Assembly: GCA_965197405.1 (NCBI GenBank)
Contig: OZ240206.1
Location: forward strand, 806,001-870,000
Direction of reading: 5' to 3'
DNA: 64,000 bases
Origin: G965197405 sp965197405
Lineage (GTDB): Bacteria; Chloroflexota; Dehalococcoidia; Lucifugimonadales; JAGWBF01
In this document: positions 39,595 through 48,983 of the stretch, in pieces
Position numbering within the stretch: position 1 is the stretch's first letter
How the letters are laid out: every line of letters begins with the position of its first letter
Position numbers and translations under genes: made by a program
Notes under the pieces: model-generated
Databases searched by the model: none
The model's input: the letters and a program-made list of their open reading frames with translations, nothing else
Told to the model about the DNA's origin: nothing

Positions 39595-40839
39595 ATGATT
39601 CAGAGCCGTACATACAGCCGCTATCGCTTTGTCATCGGTGCGCTCACCGTGTTGTCCCACTTCGGCCTTGGGGCCAGCTACCTGGCTGTCTCGCCCATTC
39701 TGCCTCTCATCACCGATGAGTACGGGGTCAGCCACGCCACCTCGGGCCTGCTGGTGGGAGTGGTAATGATTATGAGCGCCATCTTCGGCATACCCGGTGG
39801 GTTCATAGTAGGGCGGTTGGGCCTGCGGAGGACCTACACCATAGCCCTGTTCATGGTCGGGCTGCTGACCCTATCGGCCCTGTCTCCGGGCTTCTGGGGG
39901 TTGCTGGTCTTGCGGGTATTGTATGGCCTGGGCTTCGCCGCATTTATACCCGCCAACGGCCCCCTCCTCATGCAGTGGTTCCGTCCCAGGGAGCTACCCA
40001 TCATAAACGGCATGAACATGGCGGGCGTGTCCCTGGGCATAATGCTGTCGCTGTCCACGGCAGCCCCCCTCTCCGAGCGTCTGGGGTGGGAAATGGTCCT
40101 GGGCATCTTCGGAGCCATAGGGCTGTTCGCAGCCTTTGCCTGGCTGTTTCTGGGAAGGGTCAAGGGAGGAGCGGAGAGCCTGGCCGTCGCGCCGGTGGCG
40201 CTGAGGGAGGTCTGGGAAGTCCTGCGGAACCGGACGGTCTTCCTGCTGGGCATCGCCGACGCAGCATGCTTCAGCCTGTACGTGGCCCTGACGGGGTGGC
40301 TCCCCACCTTCTATAATGAGACCCGAGGGATGTCGCTGACAGAAGCGGGGTTGATCATCAGCGTGCTCCCCTTCGTGGGTATCTTCGGCGTCCTTCTGGG
40401 CGGGGTGCTGCCCACCAAGATAGAGTCCAGGAGGCTGTTCTTCATCGTGCCCGGGGCGCTGGTGGGGCTGGGAGGTCTCGGCTCCTTCCTGCTAGGGGAC
40501 TTATCGCTAATATACCTGTCGGTAATTCTCCTGGGCCTCGGCGCCTGGCTGTACCAGCCTATGCTCATGACGCTGCCAATGGAGCTGCCCGGAATGACGC
40601 CCCAGAGGGTTGCCATCGCCTGGGGCTGGTTCATGACCACGTCGGGGGTTACCACCTTCATATCGCCCCTTGCTGTCGGGGCGCTGAGGGACGGCACGGG
40701 CAGCTTCATACCCGGCTTCCTGATTTTTGGAGTGCTGGCCTGGTTCCTGCTCATAGTCGGCCTCCTTTTACCCAAGACCGGCGCTCAAAGCGCCCAGGCC
40801 CCGGAAGCCGCGGCTTCCCCTGCCCCTGCACAGGACTGA
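39595..40839 (+). CDS. MFS transporter
   Basis: A 414-aa 12-span major facilitator. The first spans are VIGALTVLSHFGLGASYLAV and LLVGVVMIMSAIFGIPGGFI, then the MFS loop GRLGLRRTYTIALF (G-x-L-x-x-R-R). Later spans are rich in Gly and Leu (LPFVGIFGVLLGGVLPTKIE, FFIVPGALVGLGGLGSFLLG). Likely takes up an organic acid or similar molecule. Divergent from the CitE-like/CoA-transferase genes, so it probably imports their substrate. GGGGAAG sits just before the ATG. Confidence 0.85.
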   Translation: MIQSRTYSRYRFVIGALTVLSHFGLGASYLAVSPILPLITDEYGVSHATSGLLVGVVMIMSAIFGIPGGFIVGRLGLRRTYTIALFMVGLLTLSALSPGFWGLLVLRVLYGLGFAAFIPANGPLLMQWFRPRELPIINGMNMAGVSLGIMLSLSTAAPLSERLGWEMVLGIFGAIGLFAAFAWLFLGRVKGGAESLAVAPVALREVWEVLRNRTVFLLGIADAACFSLYVALTGWLPTFYNETRGMSLTEAGLIISVLPFVGIFGVLLGGVLPTKIESRRLFFIVPGALVGLGGLGSFLLGDLSLIYLSVILLGLGAWLYQPMLMTLPMELPGMTPQRVAIAWGWFMTTSGVTTFISPLAVGALRDGTGSFIPGFLIFGVLAWFLLIVGLLLPKTGAQSAQAPEAAASPAPAQD

Positions 40840-41018
40840 CCCTCCAAGGCGGCGCTTCGGTATTCTCAACGTAGAATCAAAACGGTCAATCTCCGTAGGA
40901 CAACGGTTGACGGGAGGATGTTCAGGCACTACGATGGCGTCACCAAAACGTATGCGTCAAACCAAAGGAGCATATAGTCCCATACGTGGCGCTAGGGGCG
41001 AGCAGGAGAGGGCCTCGG

Positions 41019-41318
41019 ATGGGCAGGACAATGGCCGCAAGACCAAACCCACGCCAAGTTATAGAGCAAATGGGTGGGGCGCAGGAAGTCCATGTTGGGC
41101 TTAGGGAGTTCAGCAACAGAGTCCGTGAGTTCGACGCCAAACGGGTCCAACTCACCGAGAAGTACCCGAACAAGTGGATAGCGATGCACAGTGGAGAAAT
41201 AAGAACCATTGCGGATTCCATTGAAGACCTGCTCAAAGAGATGGACCGCCTTGGCATACCCCGGAAAGGGGCCGTTATTGAATTCATGGATACCGAGCGT
41301 AGAACTATGATTCTTTAG
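41019..41318 (+). CDS. DUF5678-domain small protein
   Basis: A 99-aa protein. Residues about 43-85 read VQLTEKYPNKWIAMHSGEIR then TIADSIEDLLKEMDRLGIPR, the typical DUF5678 pattern (short beta-strand unit 'L...YPgkwVA...G.....dsleell'). No catalytic motif is seen and the function is unknown. AGGAGAGGG precedes the ATG; frames opening earlier (40986 GTG) lack such support. A clear terminator follows 43 bp after the stop, which supports it as a real gene. Confidence 0.7.
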   Translation: MGRTMAARPNPRQVIEQMGGAQEVHVGLREFSNRVREFDAKRVQLTEKYPNKWIAMHSGEIRTIADSIEDLLKEMDRLGIPRKGAVIEFMDTERRTMIL

Positions 41319-41361
41319 TGAGTCCACCGCTTGATTGAAGGTAGCTTCGACCGAATCTACA

Positions 41362-41392
41362 GACGGCCCTACGTCCAGGGCCGTCTTGCTTT
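41362..41392 (+). terminator. rho-independent terminator of the DUF5678 gene
   Basis: GACGGCCCT (41362-41370) and AGGGCCGTC (41377-41385) pair over a 6-nt loop ACGTCC, followed by TTGCTTT. The U-rich tail is interrupted, so termination is probably strong but not perfect. Confidence 0.5.
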
Positions 41393-41590
41393 GCCACAAT
41401 TTCACATTGACGGGTACATTCACTGGTGACGCAAGGCCCCTCAACCGGGGAAGGCTAGACCCTGGGCCGAACTCGCCGGCTATTGACAGGACTTGCCCCC
41501 GATGGTAGCGTGAGCGACGTGTTCTTGCATGGTATCCCAGATTTTTGAAGTGAAAATCTTCCAGGCTTGGAGCAAAGGATAGGTGAAAAA

Positions 41591-43264
41591 ATGCCTAGAA
41601 TGACGGGTAAAAGGGCGCTGGCGGAGATGCTGATAGCGGAGGGCGTCGAGTACGTCTTTGGCAACCCGGGCACCAGTGAGACCCCATTTATGGATGCCCT
41701 CCAGGACTATCCACAGCTACGGTACATGGTCGCTCTTCAAGAAGCTACGGCGGTCGGCATGGCCGACGGTTACGCCCGCGCCACCGGCAAGCCCGCTTTC
41801 GCCAACCTGCACATAGCCGGCGGCCTGGCCAACGGCATAAGCCTGCTGTACAACGCCTACAGGGGTGGCACTCCTCTCGTACTCACCGCGGGGAACTCGG
41901 ATACGCGTATGCTCCTCTCCGACCCGGTGCTTTCCGGCGACCTCGTGGAGATGGTCCGCCAGTATACGAAGTGGAGCGTGGAGGTGAAGCACGCCTCCGA
42001 TATACCCGTGGCCGTGCGCCGCGCCTTCAAAGAGGCCAAAACGCCCCCCACAGGCCCGGTCTTCATCTCCTTCCCCTGGGATACCCAGGACGAGGAGGCG
42101 GACATTGACATAGTGCCTTCCTCCGCCGGCTACCACCGCATCCGCCCTGATGCCGATGCCCTGACCAGGGCCGCCGCGCTCCTGGCGGGGGCGGAGAACC
42201 CGACCATAGTGGTCGGAGACCGGGTGGCCCAGTCGTCAGCCGCCGCCGAGGCCGTGGAGGTGGCAGAGCTTCTGGGAGCCAAGGTGTTCGCCGCCGACTA
42301 CACCGAGATGAACTTCCCCACCAGCCATCCCCAGTTCATGGGCGTGCTCAACCTGAACAACCCCGCTACCAAAGAGCGTCTTTCCGACGCCGACGTGCTC
42401 CTTGCGGTGGGCGCCAACGTATTCTCCTCCTTCCTGTACGTACCTGATCCCTTCCTGAGCAGCAGCACCCGGCTGATTCATCTGGACAGCAGTACGAGGG
42501 AGGTGGAGAAGGTATACCCGACGGAGATTGGCATGATCGCCGACCCCAAAGCGGGTCTCAGGGACCTGGCCGATGCCCTCCGGCAGGAGATGTCCGGCTC
42601 CGCGCAAGAAGCCGCTAGGACCAGGTCGGCTTCCATAGGCGACGAGAAGAGCCGTGCGAGAGCCGCCTACCAGGGCCGCGTAAAGGAGAGGTGGGACAGG
42701 GAACCCATGTCCGTGGAGCGCATGATGGCAGAGTTGGCCCAGGCCGTGCCCGCGAACGCCATCATCGCCGACGAGGCTATCACGTCTCGGGGGGCGCTCC
42801 AGGGGGCCATGGACTTCGACGAGCCGGGAAGCATCTATGGGATTCGAGGCGGCGCTTTGGGATGGGGGATGCCGGGCGGTCTGGGCATCAAGCTAGCCAA
42901 CCCCGACCGGCCCGTGGTGGCGGTTGTGGGAGACGGGTCATCCCTATACAGCTTCCAGGCCCTCTGGACGGCATCTCGCTACAACATCCCCATCACTTGG
43001 GTCATCTGCAACAATCGCACCTACAGAATCCTCAAGGTGAACATGGAAGTCTATCTCAGGGATATGCTCAAGGACACCGAGAGAAAGAGCGACTACATAG
43101 GGATGGACTTCTCCCCACCCCTGGACCTGGCAAAGATAGCCGAAGGCTTTGGCGTGCATAGCCGGCGGGTGGACAAGCCATCGGAGCTGAGGTCTGCCTT
43201 GGACGAGGCCCTGGGCCTGGGCAAGCCCGCCCTGGTGGACGTGGTCATAGATGGCTCTCTGTAG
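41591..43264 (+). CDS. thiamine-pyrophosphate enzyme (benzoylformate decarboxylase/acetolactate synthase-like)
   Basis: A 557-aa ThDP enzyme. Seen: VEYVFGNPGTSETPFMDALQ near residue 18, YMVALQEATAVGMADGYARA near 45 with catalytic Glu in QEAT, NLHIAGGLANGISLLYNAYR near 72, and the ThDP-binding motif VVAVVGDGSSLYSFQALW (GDG ... with NN of WVICNNRTYRIL 30 residues later) near 440. This best matches the benzoylformate-decarboxylase subgroup, which decarboxylates 2-oxo acids to aldehydes; acetolactate-synthase-type activity is possible. Start ATG 41591 follows AGGTG; earlier TTG is disfavoured. No partner small subunit is adjacent. Confidence 0.85.
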   Translation: MPRMTGKRALAEMLIAEGVEYVFGNPGTSETPFMDALQDYPQLRYMVALQEATAVGMADGYARATGKPAFANLHIAGGLANGISLLYNAYRGGTPLVLTAGNSDTRMLLSDPVLSGDLVEMVRQYTKWSVEVKHASDIPVAVRRAFKEAKTPPTGPVFISFPWDTQDEEADIDIVPSSAGYHRIRPDADALTRAAALLAGAENPTIVVGDRVAQSSAAAEAVEVAELLGAKVFAADYTEMNFPTSHPQFMGVLNLNNPATKERLSDADVLLAVGANVFSSFLYVPDPFLSSSTRLIHLDSSTREVEKVYPTEIGMIADPKAGLRDLADALRQEMSGSAQEAARTRSASIGDEKSRARAAYQGRVKERWDREPMSVERMMAELAQAVPANAIIADEAITSRGALQGAMDFDEPGSIYGIRGGALGWGMPGGLGIKLANPDRPVVAVVGDGSSLYSFQALWTASRYNIPITWVICNNRTYRILKVNMEVYLRDMLKDTERKSDYIGMDFSPPLDLAKIAEGFGVHSRRVDKPSELRSALDEALGLGKPALVDVVIDGSL

Positions 43265-43317
43265 AGAGGTATAGGGAACATCCCAACAAGCCGTGCGTAG
43301 GGAGTCGAAAGAGGCCA

Positions 43318-43395
43318 TTGAGGGACGTCACCCTCACCCCAACCCTCTCCCGGCGAGGGGGCAGGGACTCCCGCTTTCGCGGGAGTCCCACTGAT
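43318..43395. repeat. family C/B palindromic repeats
   Basis: CCTCACCCCAACCCTCTCCC and GGACTCCCGCTTTCGCGGGA are repeats of the same kind as at 4975-5135 and 51660-51790. They fill the space between two convergent genes. Confidence 0.55.
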
Positions 43396-43454
43396 CACCG
43401 GGCACTGATCCCTGACCATTGTCAGAGTAGGCACAGGCAGCCGTGAGATAGACC

Positions 43455-44357
43455 TCATGCAGCCCTAGGGACCTTCACCCCGGGCGTTTTCACCCGCACG
43501 CTATAGAGGGAGGTGCGGGCAGTCAGGAACAGCGTCCGGCCGTCGGAGCCGCCGAAGGCGCAGTTGGCCGGCACCTCGGGCGTGACAATAGTCCCGAGCA
43601 GCCTCCCGTCCTTGTCGAACACGCACGTACCCCCATTGCCCGTACAGAAGACCTGCCCCTGTGTATCCACCTTCATACCATCGGGGACTCCCTCTTCTGC
43701 CGAGGACATATCCGCAAAGACCCGGTTATTGCTGAGCGTCCCGTCGGGCGCCACGTCAAAGGCCCGGATTTTCCGGTGAGTGCAGACCTCGCCTCGTTCC
43801 TCCTCCTCCAAACACCGCGCGTCCAGGCGGCTGATGGCGACGTAGAGGATGGACTCGTCCGGGGAGAAGGCCAGCCCGTTGGGGTACTCGCACTCGTCGG
43901 TAGCCAGGTGAAGCTGGCCGTCGGGGTCGACGCGAAACACGCCGGAGAAGCCGATCTCCCGCTCCTCCGGAGGGACTCGCCCGCCCGGATCGGTAAAGTA
44001 GATGCTCCCGTCGGAGCTCCCGACCACGTCATTGGGCCTATTCAGCCGTTTGCCCTCCCACCTGTCGGCCAGGGCCGTTGTAGTCCCGCCCTGCTCCGTG
44101 CGAGTCACCCGCCGGTTGCCGCCCTCACACGTAATCAGCCGGCCCTGGAGGTCGAAGGTCAGTCCATTGGCCTCGCTGGTGTTCTCCTGGAGTACCTCCG
44201 CCTGGCGTCCGGGGACCCACCGGAGGAGCCGGCTCCTTCGAATGTCCACGAAGTAGAGGAACGCATCGGGGTGCCACAGAGGTCCTTCGGTGAAGATAAA
44301 ACCCGTAGATATTCGCTCAGGTTCGCCGTCCAGAATAGCGGACAAGTCATCACTCAT
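43455..44357 (-). CDS. SMP-30/gluconolactonase-type lactonase
   Basis: A 300-aa six-bladed propeller hydrolase. Seen: FIFTEGPLWHPDAFLYFVDI near 20 with metal Glu in TEGP, LNRPNDVVGSSDGSIYFTDP near 104 (metal Asn in PNDV), YPNGLAFSPDESILYVAIS near 158 (NGLAFSPD), VPDGMKVDTQGQVFCTG near 223 (PDGMKVD metal Asp), and LLGTIVTPEVPANCAFGGSD. The metal ligands of SMP-30 are present. Such proteins hydrolyse sugar or other lactones. GGAGGCGTTGCT precedes the ATG. Single gene, convergent with the TPP gene. Confidence 0.85.
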   Translation of the reverse strand: MSDDLSAILDGEPERISTGFIFTEGPLWHPDAFLYFVDIRRSRLLRWVPGRQAEVLQENTSEANGLTFDLQGRLITCEGGNRRVTRTEQGGTTTALADRWEGKRLNRPNDVVGSSDGSIYFTDPGGRVPPEEREIGFSGVFRVDPDGQLHLATDECEYPNGLAFSPDESILYVAISRLDARCLEEEERGEVCTHRKIRAFDVAPDGTLSNNRVFADMSSAEEGVPDGMKVDTQGQVFCTGNGGTCVFDKDGRLLGTIVTPEVPANCAFGGSDGRTLFLTARTSLYSVRVKTPGVKVPRAA

Positions 44358-44480
44358 AGCAACGCCTCCTAAAAGTCCACGCTCATTTAAGCCCGGCCCC
44401 AGCCTTCACAGCCATGCGCCGGGACTGCTATAATCATAGCAACGCCGGAGCAGCCCGTAAAGGAAGCAGGCGTCTTTCGG

Positions 44481-44691
44481 AGGGCCTTTCGATTCTTGAC
44501 GTTAGGTGAACGCATATCTGCCCTTGGTAGGCAGACCCTCGCTGCGCGTCATTCCGAAGGGAGCGAAGCGGAGTGAGGAATCTAAAATGCTTCTCTAGCA
44601 AACCGACATCGAGGAGAAGGACTTTAGACCCTTCTCCCCGCTCAGAGCCTGCCCCTGGCTTGAACAGGGGGCGACAATGAAAAGGCCCTGG
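44481..44691. repeat. family A MITE-like repeat, 211 bp
   Basis: Starts AGGGCCTTTCGATTCTTGAC and ends ACAATGAAAAGGCCCTGG, an inverted-end pair. It includes CATTCCGAAGGGAGCGAAGC and, inserted near the right end, the leader AGAGCCTGCCCC plus a CCCCTG/CAGGGG hairpin (44652-44670). The gap 44358-44732 has no gene. Confidence 0.65.
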
Positions 44692-44732
44692 TAAAGAAAG
44701 CCGGTAAAGTAGGAAAGAAGAAGCAGTATCTC

Positions 44733-45110
44733 ATGGACGACGCTGTTCAGAGAGCCTTGGAAAACGACCTGGTAATTGACATCACCACAACCGGCAAGAA
44801 GACGGGTAGACCCCGCCGCAAGGAGATATGGTTTCACAACATAGGCGGCGAGCTATACATCACCGGCACGCCCGGTCGCCGAGACTGGTACGCCAACATG
44901 ATAGCCAACCCGGAATTCACCTTCCACCTCAAGCAGAGCACGCGGGCGGACCTGCCGGCCAGGGCCACACCCGTCCTGGACACGGCCAGACGCCAAGAGG
45001 TTTTCCAGAGAATCCACGAAGTCTCCCAGAGCCGAAGGACCATGAGAATGAACGTGGACGAGTGGGTGGCGAGAAGCCCTCTCGTCCACGTCGAGATCAT
45101 CTCGTCATAG
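44733..45110 (+). CDS. deazaflavin(F420)-dependent nitroreductase/quinone-reductase family
   Basis: A 125-aa DDN-family split-barrel protein. Seen: LVIDITTTGKKTGRPRRKEI near residue 12 (the hallmark 'tTTGRKTGrpR.v.l' F420-binding block), LYITGTPGRRDWYANMIANP near 42, and ARATPVLDTARRQEVFQRIH near 76. These use reduced F420 to reduce quinones, nitro-compounds or similar electrophiles. Short, monodomain, no leader peptide. Fits with the LLM-class F420 enzymes elsewhere in the window. Single gene after a repeat. Confidence 0.85.
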   Translation: MDDAVQRALENDLVIDITTTGKKTGRPRRKEIWFHNIGGELYITGTPGRRDWYANMIANPEFTFHLKQSTRADLPARATPVLDTARRQEVFQRIHEVSQSRRTMRMNVDEWVARSPLVHVEIISS

Positions 45111-45159
45111 CAGGCAAGGCGACCGGCCTGGCGCCTGCGCAAGCCTTTTTTGATGACGC

Positions 45160-45325
45160 CTGGACTTCCCCACCGTCACCCCCCTGCTTTCGCAGGGGCA
45201 GGTCCCGCGAAGCTTGTCCCCGTGAAAACGAGGAGCGAGAGTCCAGAAGCCGGGAATATGGATTCCGGCTCAAAGCTTGCCCCGTACTGGATACGGGGGC
45301 CGGAATGACGGGATGGGAAATGCAG
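45160..45325. repeat. cluster of family B and leader-hairpin repeats
   Basis: Includes CCCCTGC-TTTC-GCAGGGG (from 45181), AGCTTGT plus CCCCGT-GAAA-ACGAGG, and AAAGCTTG followed by CCCCGTA-CTGGA-TACGGGG (45280-45298). The last hairpin is the same as the one inserted in an IS630 transposase at 62497-62520. The gap 45111-45413 has no gene. Confidence 0.65.
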
Positions 45326-45413
45326 GCTATTTTCACGACCAATGAGTGGCCGCCGGTCTGCGCAAACCTTCGATAACTCCTGGGCGAGTGAAGGCTACCA
45401 AGAAGGGGACGCT

Positions 45414-46430
45414 ATGGAGAGCAGGGAGGCAGGTAAAGGGTACAGGGTACTGGTGACGGACTACGTGTGGCCCTCGCTGGAGCCGGAGCGAGAGGTCATG
45501 GCCTCCATCGGGGCTGAACTGGTGGTGGCGCCAAACGGCGAGGAAGAGACCCTGGCTTCCCTGGCCGAAGACGTTGACGGCATCCTTACGTGCTTTGCCC
45601 AGGTTACGCAGAAGGTCGTGGAGTCGGCCCGGAGATGCGTGGTAATCGGGCGGTATGGCGTGGGGGTAGACAACATTGCCGTGGAAACGGCCACCAGCCT
45701 GGGCATGGTGGTCACCTACGTGCCCGACTACTGCGTTGACGAGGTCTCCGACCATGCCCTGGCTTTGCTCCTGGCCTGGAACCGCCGGGTCCCCCTCTTC
45801 GACTCCGCCGTGAAGCAAGGCCGGTGGCACGTAGAGCTTACCATGCCCATCCTCCGCCTGCGCGGCAGCAAGATGGGAATTATCGGCCTGGGCAGAATAG
45901 GAAAGGCCCTCTCCCGCAAGGCCGTGGCCTTCGGCATGCAGGTGCTTGCCTCCGACCCCTACGTCTCCCCGGAGGCGGCTGCCGAGAGCGGGGCGCAGCT
46001 TGTTGATATGGCCGCGCTGCTGAGGGAGTCCGACTTCATCTCAATTCATACGCCCCTGGCCCCTGAGACGCACAATCTCATCGGGGAAAAAGAGCTGTCC
46101 ATGATGAAGCCGTCGGCATTCCTGATTAACGTGGCCCGTGGACCCCTTGTTGATGAGGAGGCCCTTTACGCGGCGCTCAAGGAGAAGAGGATTGGGGGCG
46201 CAGGGCTGGATGTCCTGGTGCAGGCCCCTCCCCCGGCCGACCACCCCCTGTTGCAGTTGGACAACGTGGTGCTGACCCCCCACGTAGCTTTCTTTTCCAG
46301 AGAGGCGGTCCAGGAACTACAGGTACGCGCATCCACCGAGGTTGCCCGGGTCCTGACCGGACAGATGCCCGACAACGTGATTAACCCCGGCGTCCTGTCG
46401 CAGAGCAATGCCAGGGTTGTCCTGCAATGA
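45414..46430 (+). CDS. D-2-hydroxyacid dehydrogenase (C-terminal-binding-protein/PGDH-like)
   Basis: A 338-aa NAD-dependent dehydrogenase. Seen: YRVLVTDYVWPSLEPEREVM near 9, RYGVGVDNIAVETATSLGMV near 82, NYxxxxVADHA-type block as VPDYCVDEVSDHALALLLAW, KMGIIGLGRIGKALSRKAVA near 150 (GxGxxG), NVARGPLVDEEALYAALKEK near 238 (catalytic Arg), VVLTPHVAFFSREAVQEL near 285 (catalytic His). All catalytic parts are present. AAGGGG precedes the ATG at 45414; the longer frame from 45342 starts in repeat DNA. Direction and substrate unknown; glyoxylate/hydroxypyruvate/phosphoglycerate-like acids are possible. Confidence 0.9.
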   Translation: MESREAGKGYRVLVTDYVWPSLEPEREVMASIGAELVVAPNGEEETLASLAEDVDGILTCFAQVTQKVVESARRCVVIGRYGVGVDNIAVETATSLGMVVTYVPDYCVDEVSDHALALLLAWNRRVPLFDSAVKQGRWHVELTMPILRLRGSKMGIIGLGRIGKALSRKAVAFGMQVLASDPYVSPEAAAESGAQLVDMAALLRESDFISIHTPLAPETHNLIGEKELSMMKPSAFLINVARGPLVDEEALYAALKEKRIGGAGLDVLVQAPPPADHPLLQLDNVVLTPHVAFFSREAVQELQVRASTEVARVLTGQMPDNVINPGVLSQSNARVVLQ

Positions 46431-46632
46431 TGTGTCCAGCGCCGGAGACCGGACCGGATGCCGTGCCCATGCGCTGAGTTGGCCTTGTCTACCAATCACC
46501 GCTTGACTGACGGACAGAGACACGGCACGACCTTCAACCGCTCTTGACACCCAACGAATGCCGTAGACAGGGCTGCCCGCCCGGCTGAGACGGGCACTGC
46601 ACTCGATACCAAGGAAGGAACGAGGTAAGACG

Positions 46633-48945
46633 TTGCTGGGCGCGATACGCAGCTTGAGGCCGTGGCAGGCGGCGGCCCTGGTCTTGGCGCTGGCGGTGGG
46701 AATCGGAGTCGCCTACGCTGCCTACCGGTTCGCCACCGGGACGGAGGACGACGGACTCGACGAAGACCAGCATCTTTACGCAGTCGCAGCCGGCGACCTG
46801 GTGAACGAGGTGTCTGTGAGCGGTAGCCTTGTCTTCCCAAACCGCGAGACGCTGAGCTTCGGAGTGCAGGGAACGGTGGGACGAGTCGCGGTCGGCGAGG
46901 GAGACTCCGTCGCAGAGGGGCAGCCACTGGCGGTCCTGGATGAAGAGACAATAGCAACGTTGGAGAAGGCAGTGGCCCAAGCCGAGGTCAATCTCCGCGA
47001 CGCGCAGGATGCGCTGGACAAGGCCCTGACCCCCCATACCCCGCTCGACGTAGCCCAGGCAGAGGCGGACGCGGCCAACGCCGAAGCGGACCGCAAGGAC
47101 ATGGAGGAGGACCTGGCCGAGCTAGTGGAACCTCCCTCGGCCCACGCCCTGGCAAAGGCAGAGGCAAATATCGCCTCAGCCAGGCTTTCGGTGACGGAGG
47201 CCGAAGATGCCCTCGAAGCCTCAGAAGCCGCAATAGAGCCTCCCTCCTACCACGAGGTACTTCGCGCGGAGGCGAAGGTCACGGACGCAAGGGTCGAAGT
47301 CGCCGAGGCGTTTGAGGATCTGAAAGACCTGCTGGACGGCTCGGACCAGGACGCGGTGTCGGAGGCCAGGTCCAAGATTAGCTCGGCCCGGAACGCCCTG
47401 AGGGTCGCCAGGCTGGACCTCGCCCTCACCAGGGACGACTGGTCCAGGAAGCTCGACGAGGCAGCCGATACGCTGGAGGAGGCCCTGGACGCCTACGCGG
47501 ACGTCTTCCTCAAATGGCTGGGAATAGAGCTAACCGAGACCGAGCGCAACACCGACGCGGACACCCTCCTGGAGTCCTGGAATGCCGACCTCGCGTCGCT
47601 GCTGGTCCCGGAGCCTCGATTCGCTGACCCTGTATCGCTCCTCGACGACCCCGCGACCCGCTGGGACGAGCTAACGGTCTACATCTGGGCCAACTTCTTC
47701 CCGGGCAAGATCGTCGCCTCATGTGACGCCGAGACAAGCCTCGTCCAGGGGGAATCGTGCATAAAAAGGGAGATGGACGACGCCTGGGAAGAGGTCGGCC
47801 CCGCCGTGGACAACCTCGAAACGCTCAAGACCGAGGAGGACAAGGCCGTATCGAATGTCGAATTGGTCGCAACCGGCGCAGAAGATGACCTGGCCAAGGC
47901 GGAAGAGGAGCTAGCCGGCCTGTTCGTAGCGCCCAGCCCGCTGGACATAGAGTCAAAGCGCATGTCGCTGGCGCTGGCAAAGTCTTCGCTGCAAGAATCC
48001 AAGGACGAGCTGGCCGAGCTGAAGAGCGGACCCGGCGCGCTGGAGGCACTGGAAACAGAGGACAGGGAGAAGCAGCTAGCCCTTGCCAAGGCGGACCTGA
48101 CCCAGGCCGGGGAGGAGTTGGCCGGGCTGCTGGCGGACCCGGACGCGATAGACGTGACCGCCGGACGCAAGAAGGTCGCGCTTGCCAAGGCGAAGCTCGC
48201 GGACGCCAGGGAATCCCTGGCGGAGATACTCGAAGGGGCCGACCAGGCCACCGTGGCCCTCAGAGAGGCCGACGTGACCGCAGCATCGGCGGCCCTCGCC
48301 TCGGCCCGGAGCGGGCTGGCCCAGGTAACGCTCATCGCACCCTGGGCCGCCGTGGTCTCGGCCATCGAGGTGGAGCCGGGGCAGCAGGTGAGCGCCGACA
48401 CCGAGGCATTCGAGATCGTTGACCAGTCCATCGTCGAGATGGACGGAGTGGTGGACGAGATTGACGTGCTCTTGGTCCGAGAGGGCTCGAGGGCGTCCGT
48501 GACGATGGACGCCCTGCCGGGACAGGTCCTGAAGGGCGTCGTGTCGGAGATAGCGACCGACACCGGCGGCCGAGATGACGGCGCTTTCAGCCAGCAGGGC
48601 TTCATCACCGGCGTCGTCAGGTACGCGATCAACATACGCGTGGAGGCGCCGCCGGGTCTGGAGCTTCCGGAGGGGCTGAGCGCGGTCGCATCGGTGGTCG
48701 TGAGGGAGGACCGCGGCGTGCTGCTGGTGCCTCTCGACGCCGTCTCAGGCAGCTTCGAGCAGCCCGTCCTCCGGGTTATGAGGGACGGGGAAATCGAGGA
48801 GCGGGCCGTCTCTCTCGGCAACAGCGACGACTTCTGGGTCGTGGTCGAGGAGGGAATTGCCGAAGGCGAGGTAGTGGTAATGCAGTACCGGCAGCCGGGC
48901 GAAGGCTTCGGATTCCCAAGGGGGGGCTTCCGCCCCATCAGGTAG
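46633..48945 (+). CDS. unusually long HlyD/MacA-type efflux adaptor protein
   Basis: A 770-aa membrane-fusion protein. Residues 9-28 (LRPWQAAALVLALAVGIGVA) form the anchor. SVSGSLVFPNRETLSFGVQG and VGRVAVGEGDSVAEGQPLAV begin the lipoyl (biotinyl) half. Then about 470 residues of Ala/Glu/Leu-rich helices follow, with hairpins repeated three or four times (LDVAQAEADAANAEADRKDM, LDIESKRMSLALAKSSLQES, IDVTAGRKKVALAKAKLADA). The second lipoyl half and beta-barrel follow near 580-700 (TLIAPWAAVVSAIEVEPGQQ, VVDEIDVLLVREGS). Most adaptors have one hairpin and are about 400 aa. Start TTG at 46633 after GAGGTAAG. First gene of the efflux operon. Confidence 0.85.
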   Translation: MLGAIRSLRPWQAAALVLALAVGIGVAYAAYRFATGTEDDGLDEDQHLYAVAAGDLVNEVSVSGSLVFPNRETLSFGVQGTVGRVAVGEGDSVAEGQPLAVLDEETIATLEKAVAQAEVNLRDAQDALDKALTPHTPLDVAQAEADAANAEADRKDMEEDLAELVEPPSAHALAKAEANIASARLSVTEAEDALEASEAAIEPPSYHEVLRAEAKVTDARVEVAEAFEDLKDLLDGSDQDAVSEARSKISSARNALRVARLDLALTRDDWSRKLDEAADTLEEALDAYADVFLKWLGIELTETERNTDADTLLESWNADLASLLVPEPRFADPVSLLDDPATRWDELTVYIWANFFPGKIVASCDAETSLVQGESCIKREMDDAWEEVGPAVDNLETLKTEEDKAVSNVELVATGAEDDLAKAEEELAGLFVAPSPLDIESKRMSLALAKSSLQESKDELAELKSGPGALEALETEDREKQLALAKADLTQAGEELAGLLADPDAIDVTAGRKKVALAKAKLADARESLAEILEGADQATVALREADVTAASAALASARSGLAQVTLIAPWAAVVSAIEVEPGQQVSADTEAFEIVDQSIVEMDGVVDEIDVLLVREGSRASVTMDALPGQVLKGVVSEIATDTGGRDDGAFSQQGFITGVVRYAINIRVEAPPGLELPEGLSAVASVVVREDRGVLLVPLDAVSGSFEQPVLRVMRDGEIEERAVSLGNSDDFWVVVEEGIAEGEVVVMQYRQPGEGFGFPRGGFRPIR

Positions 48946-48983
48946 CCGCCCCGCCCATAGCCAGGACCCAGGACTTGCGAAAG

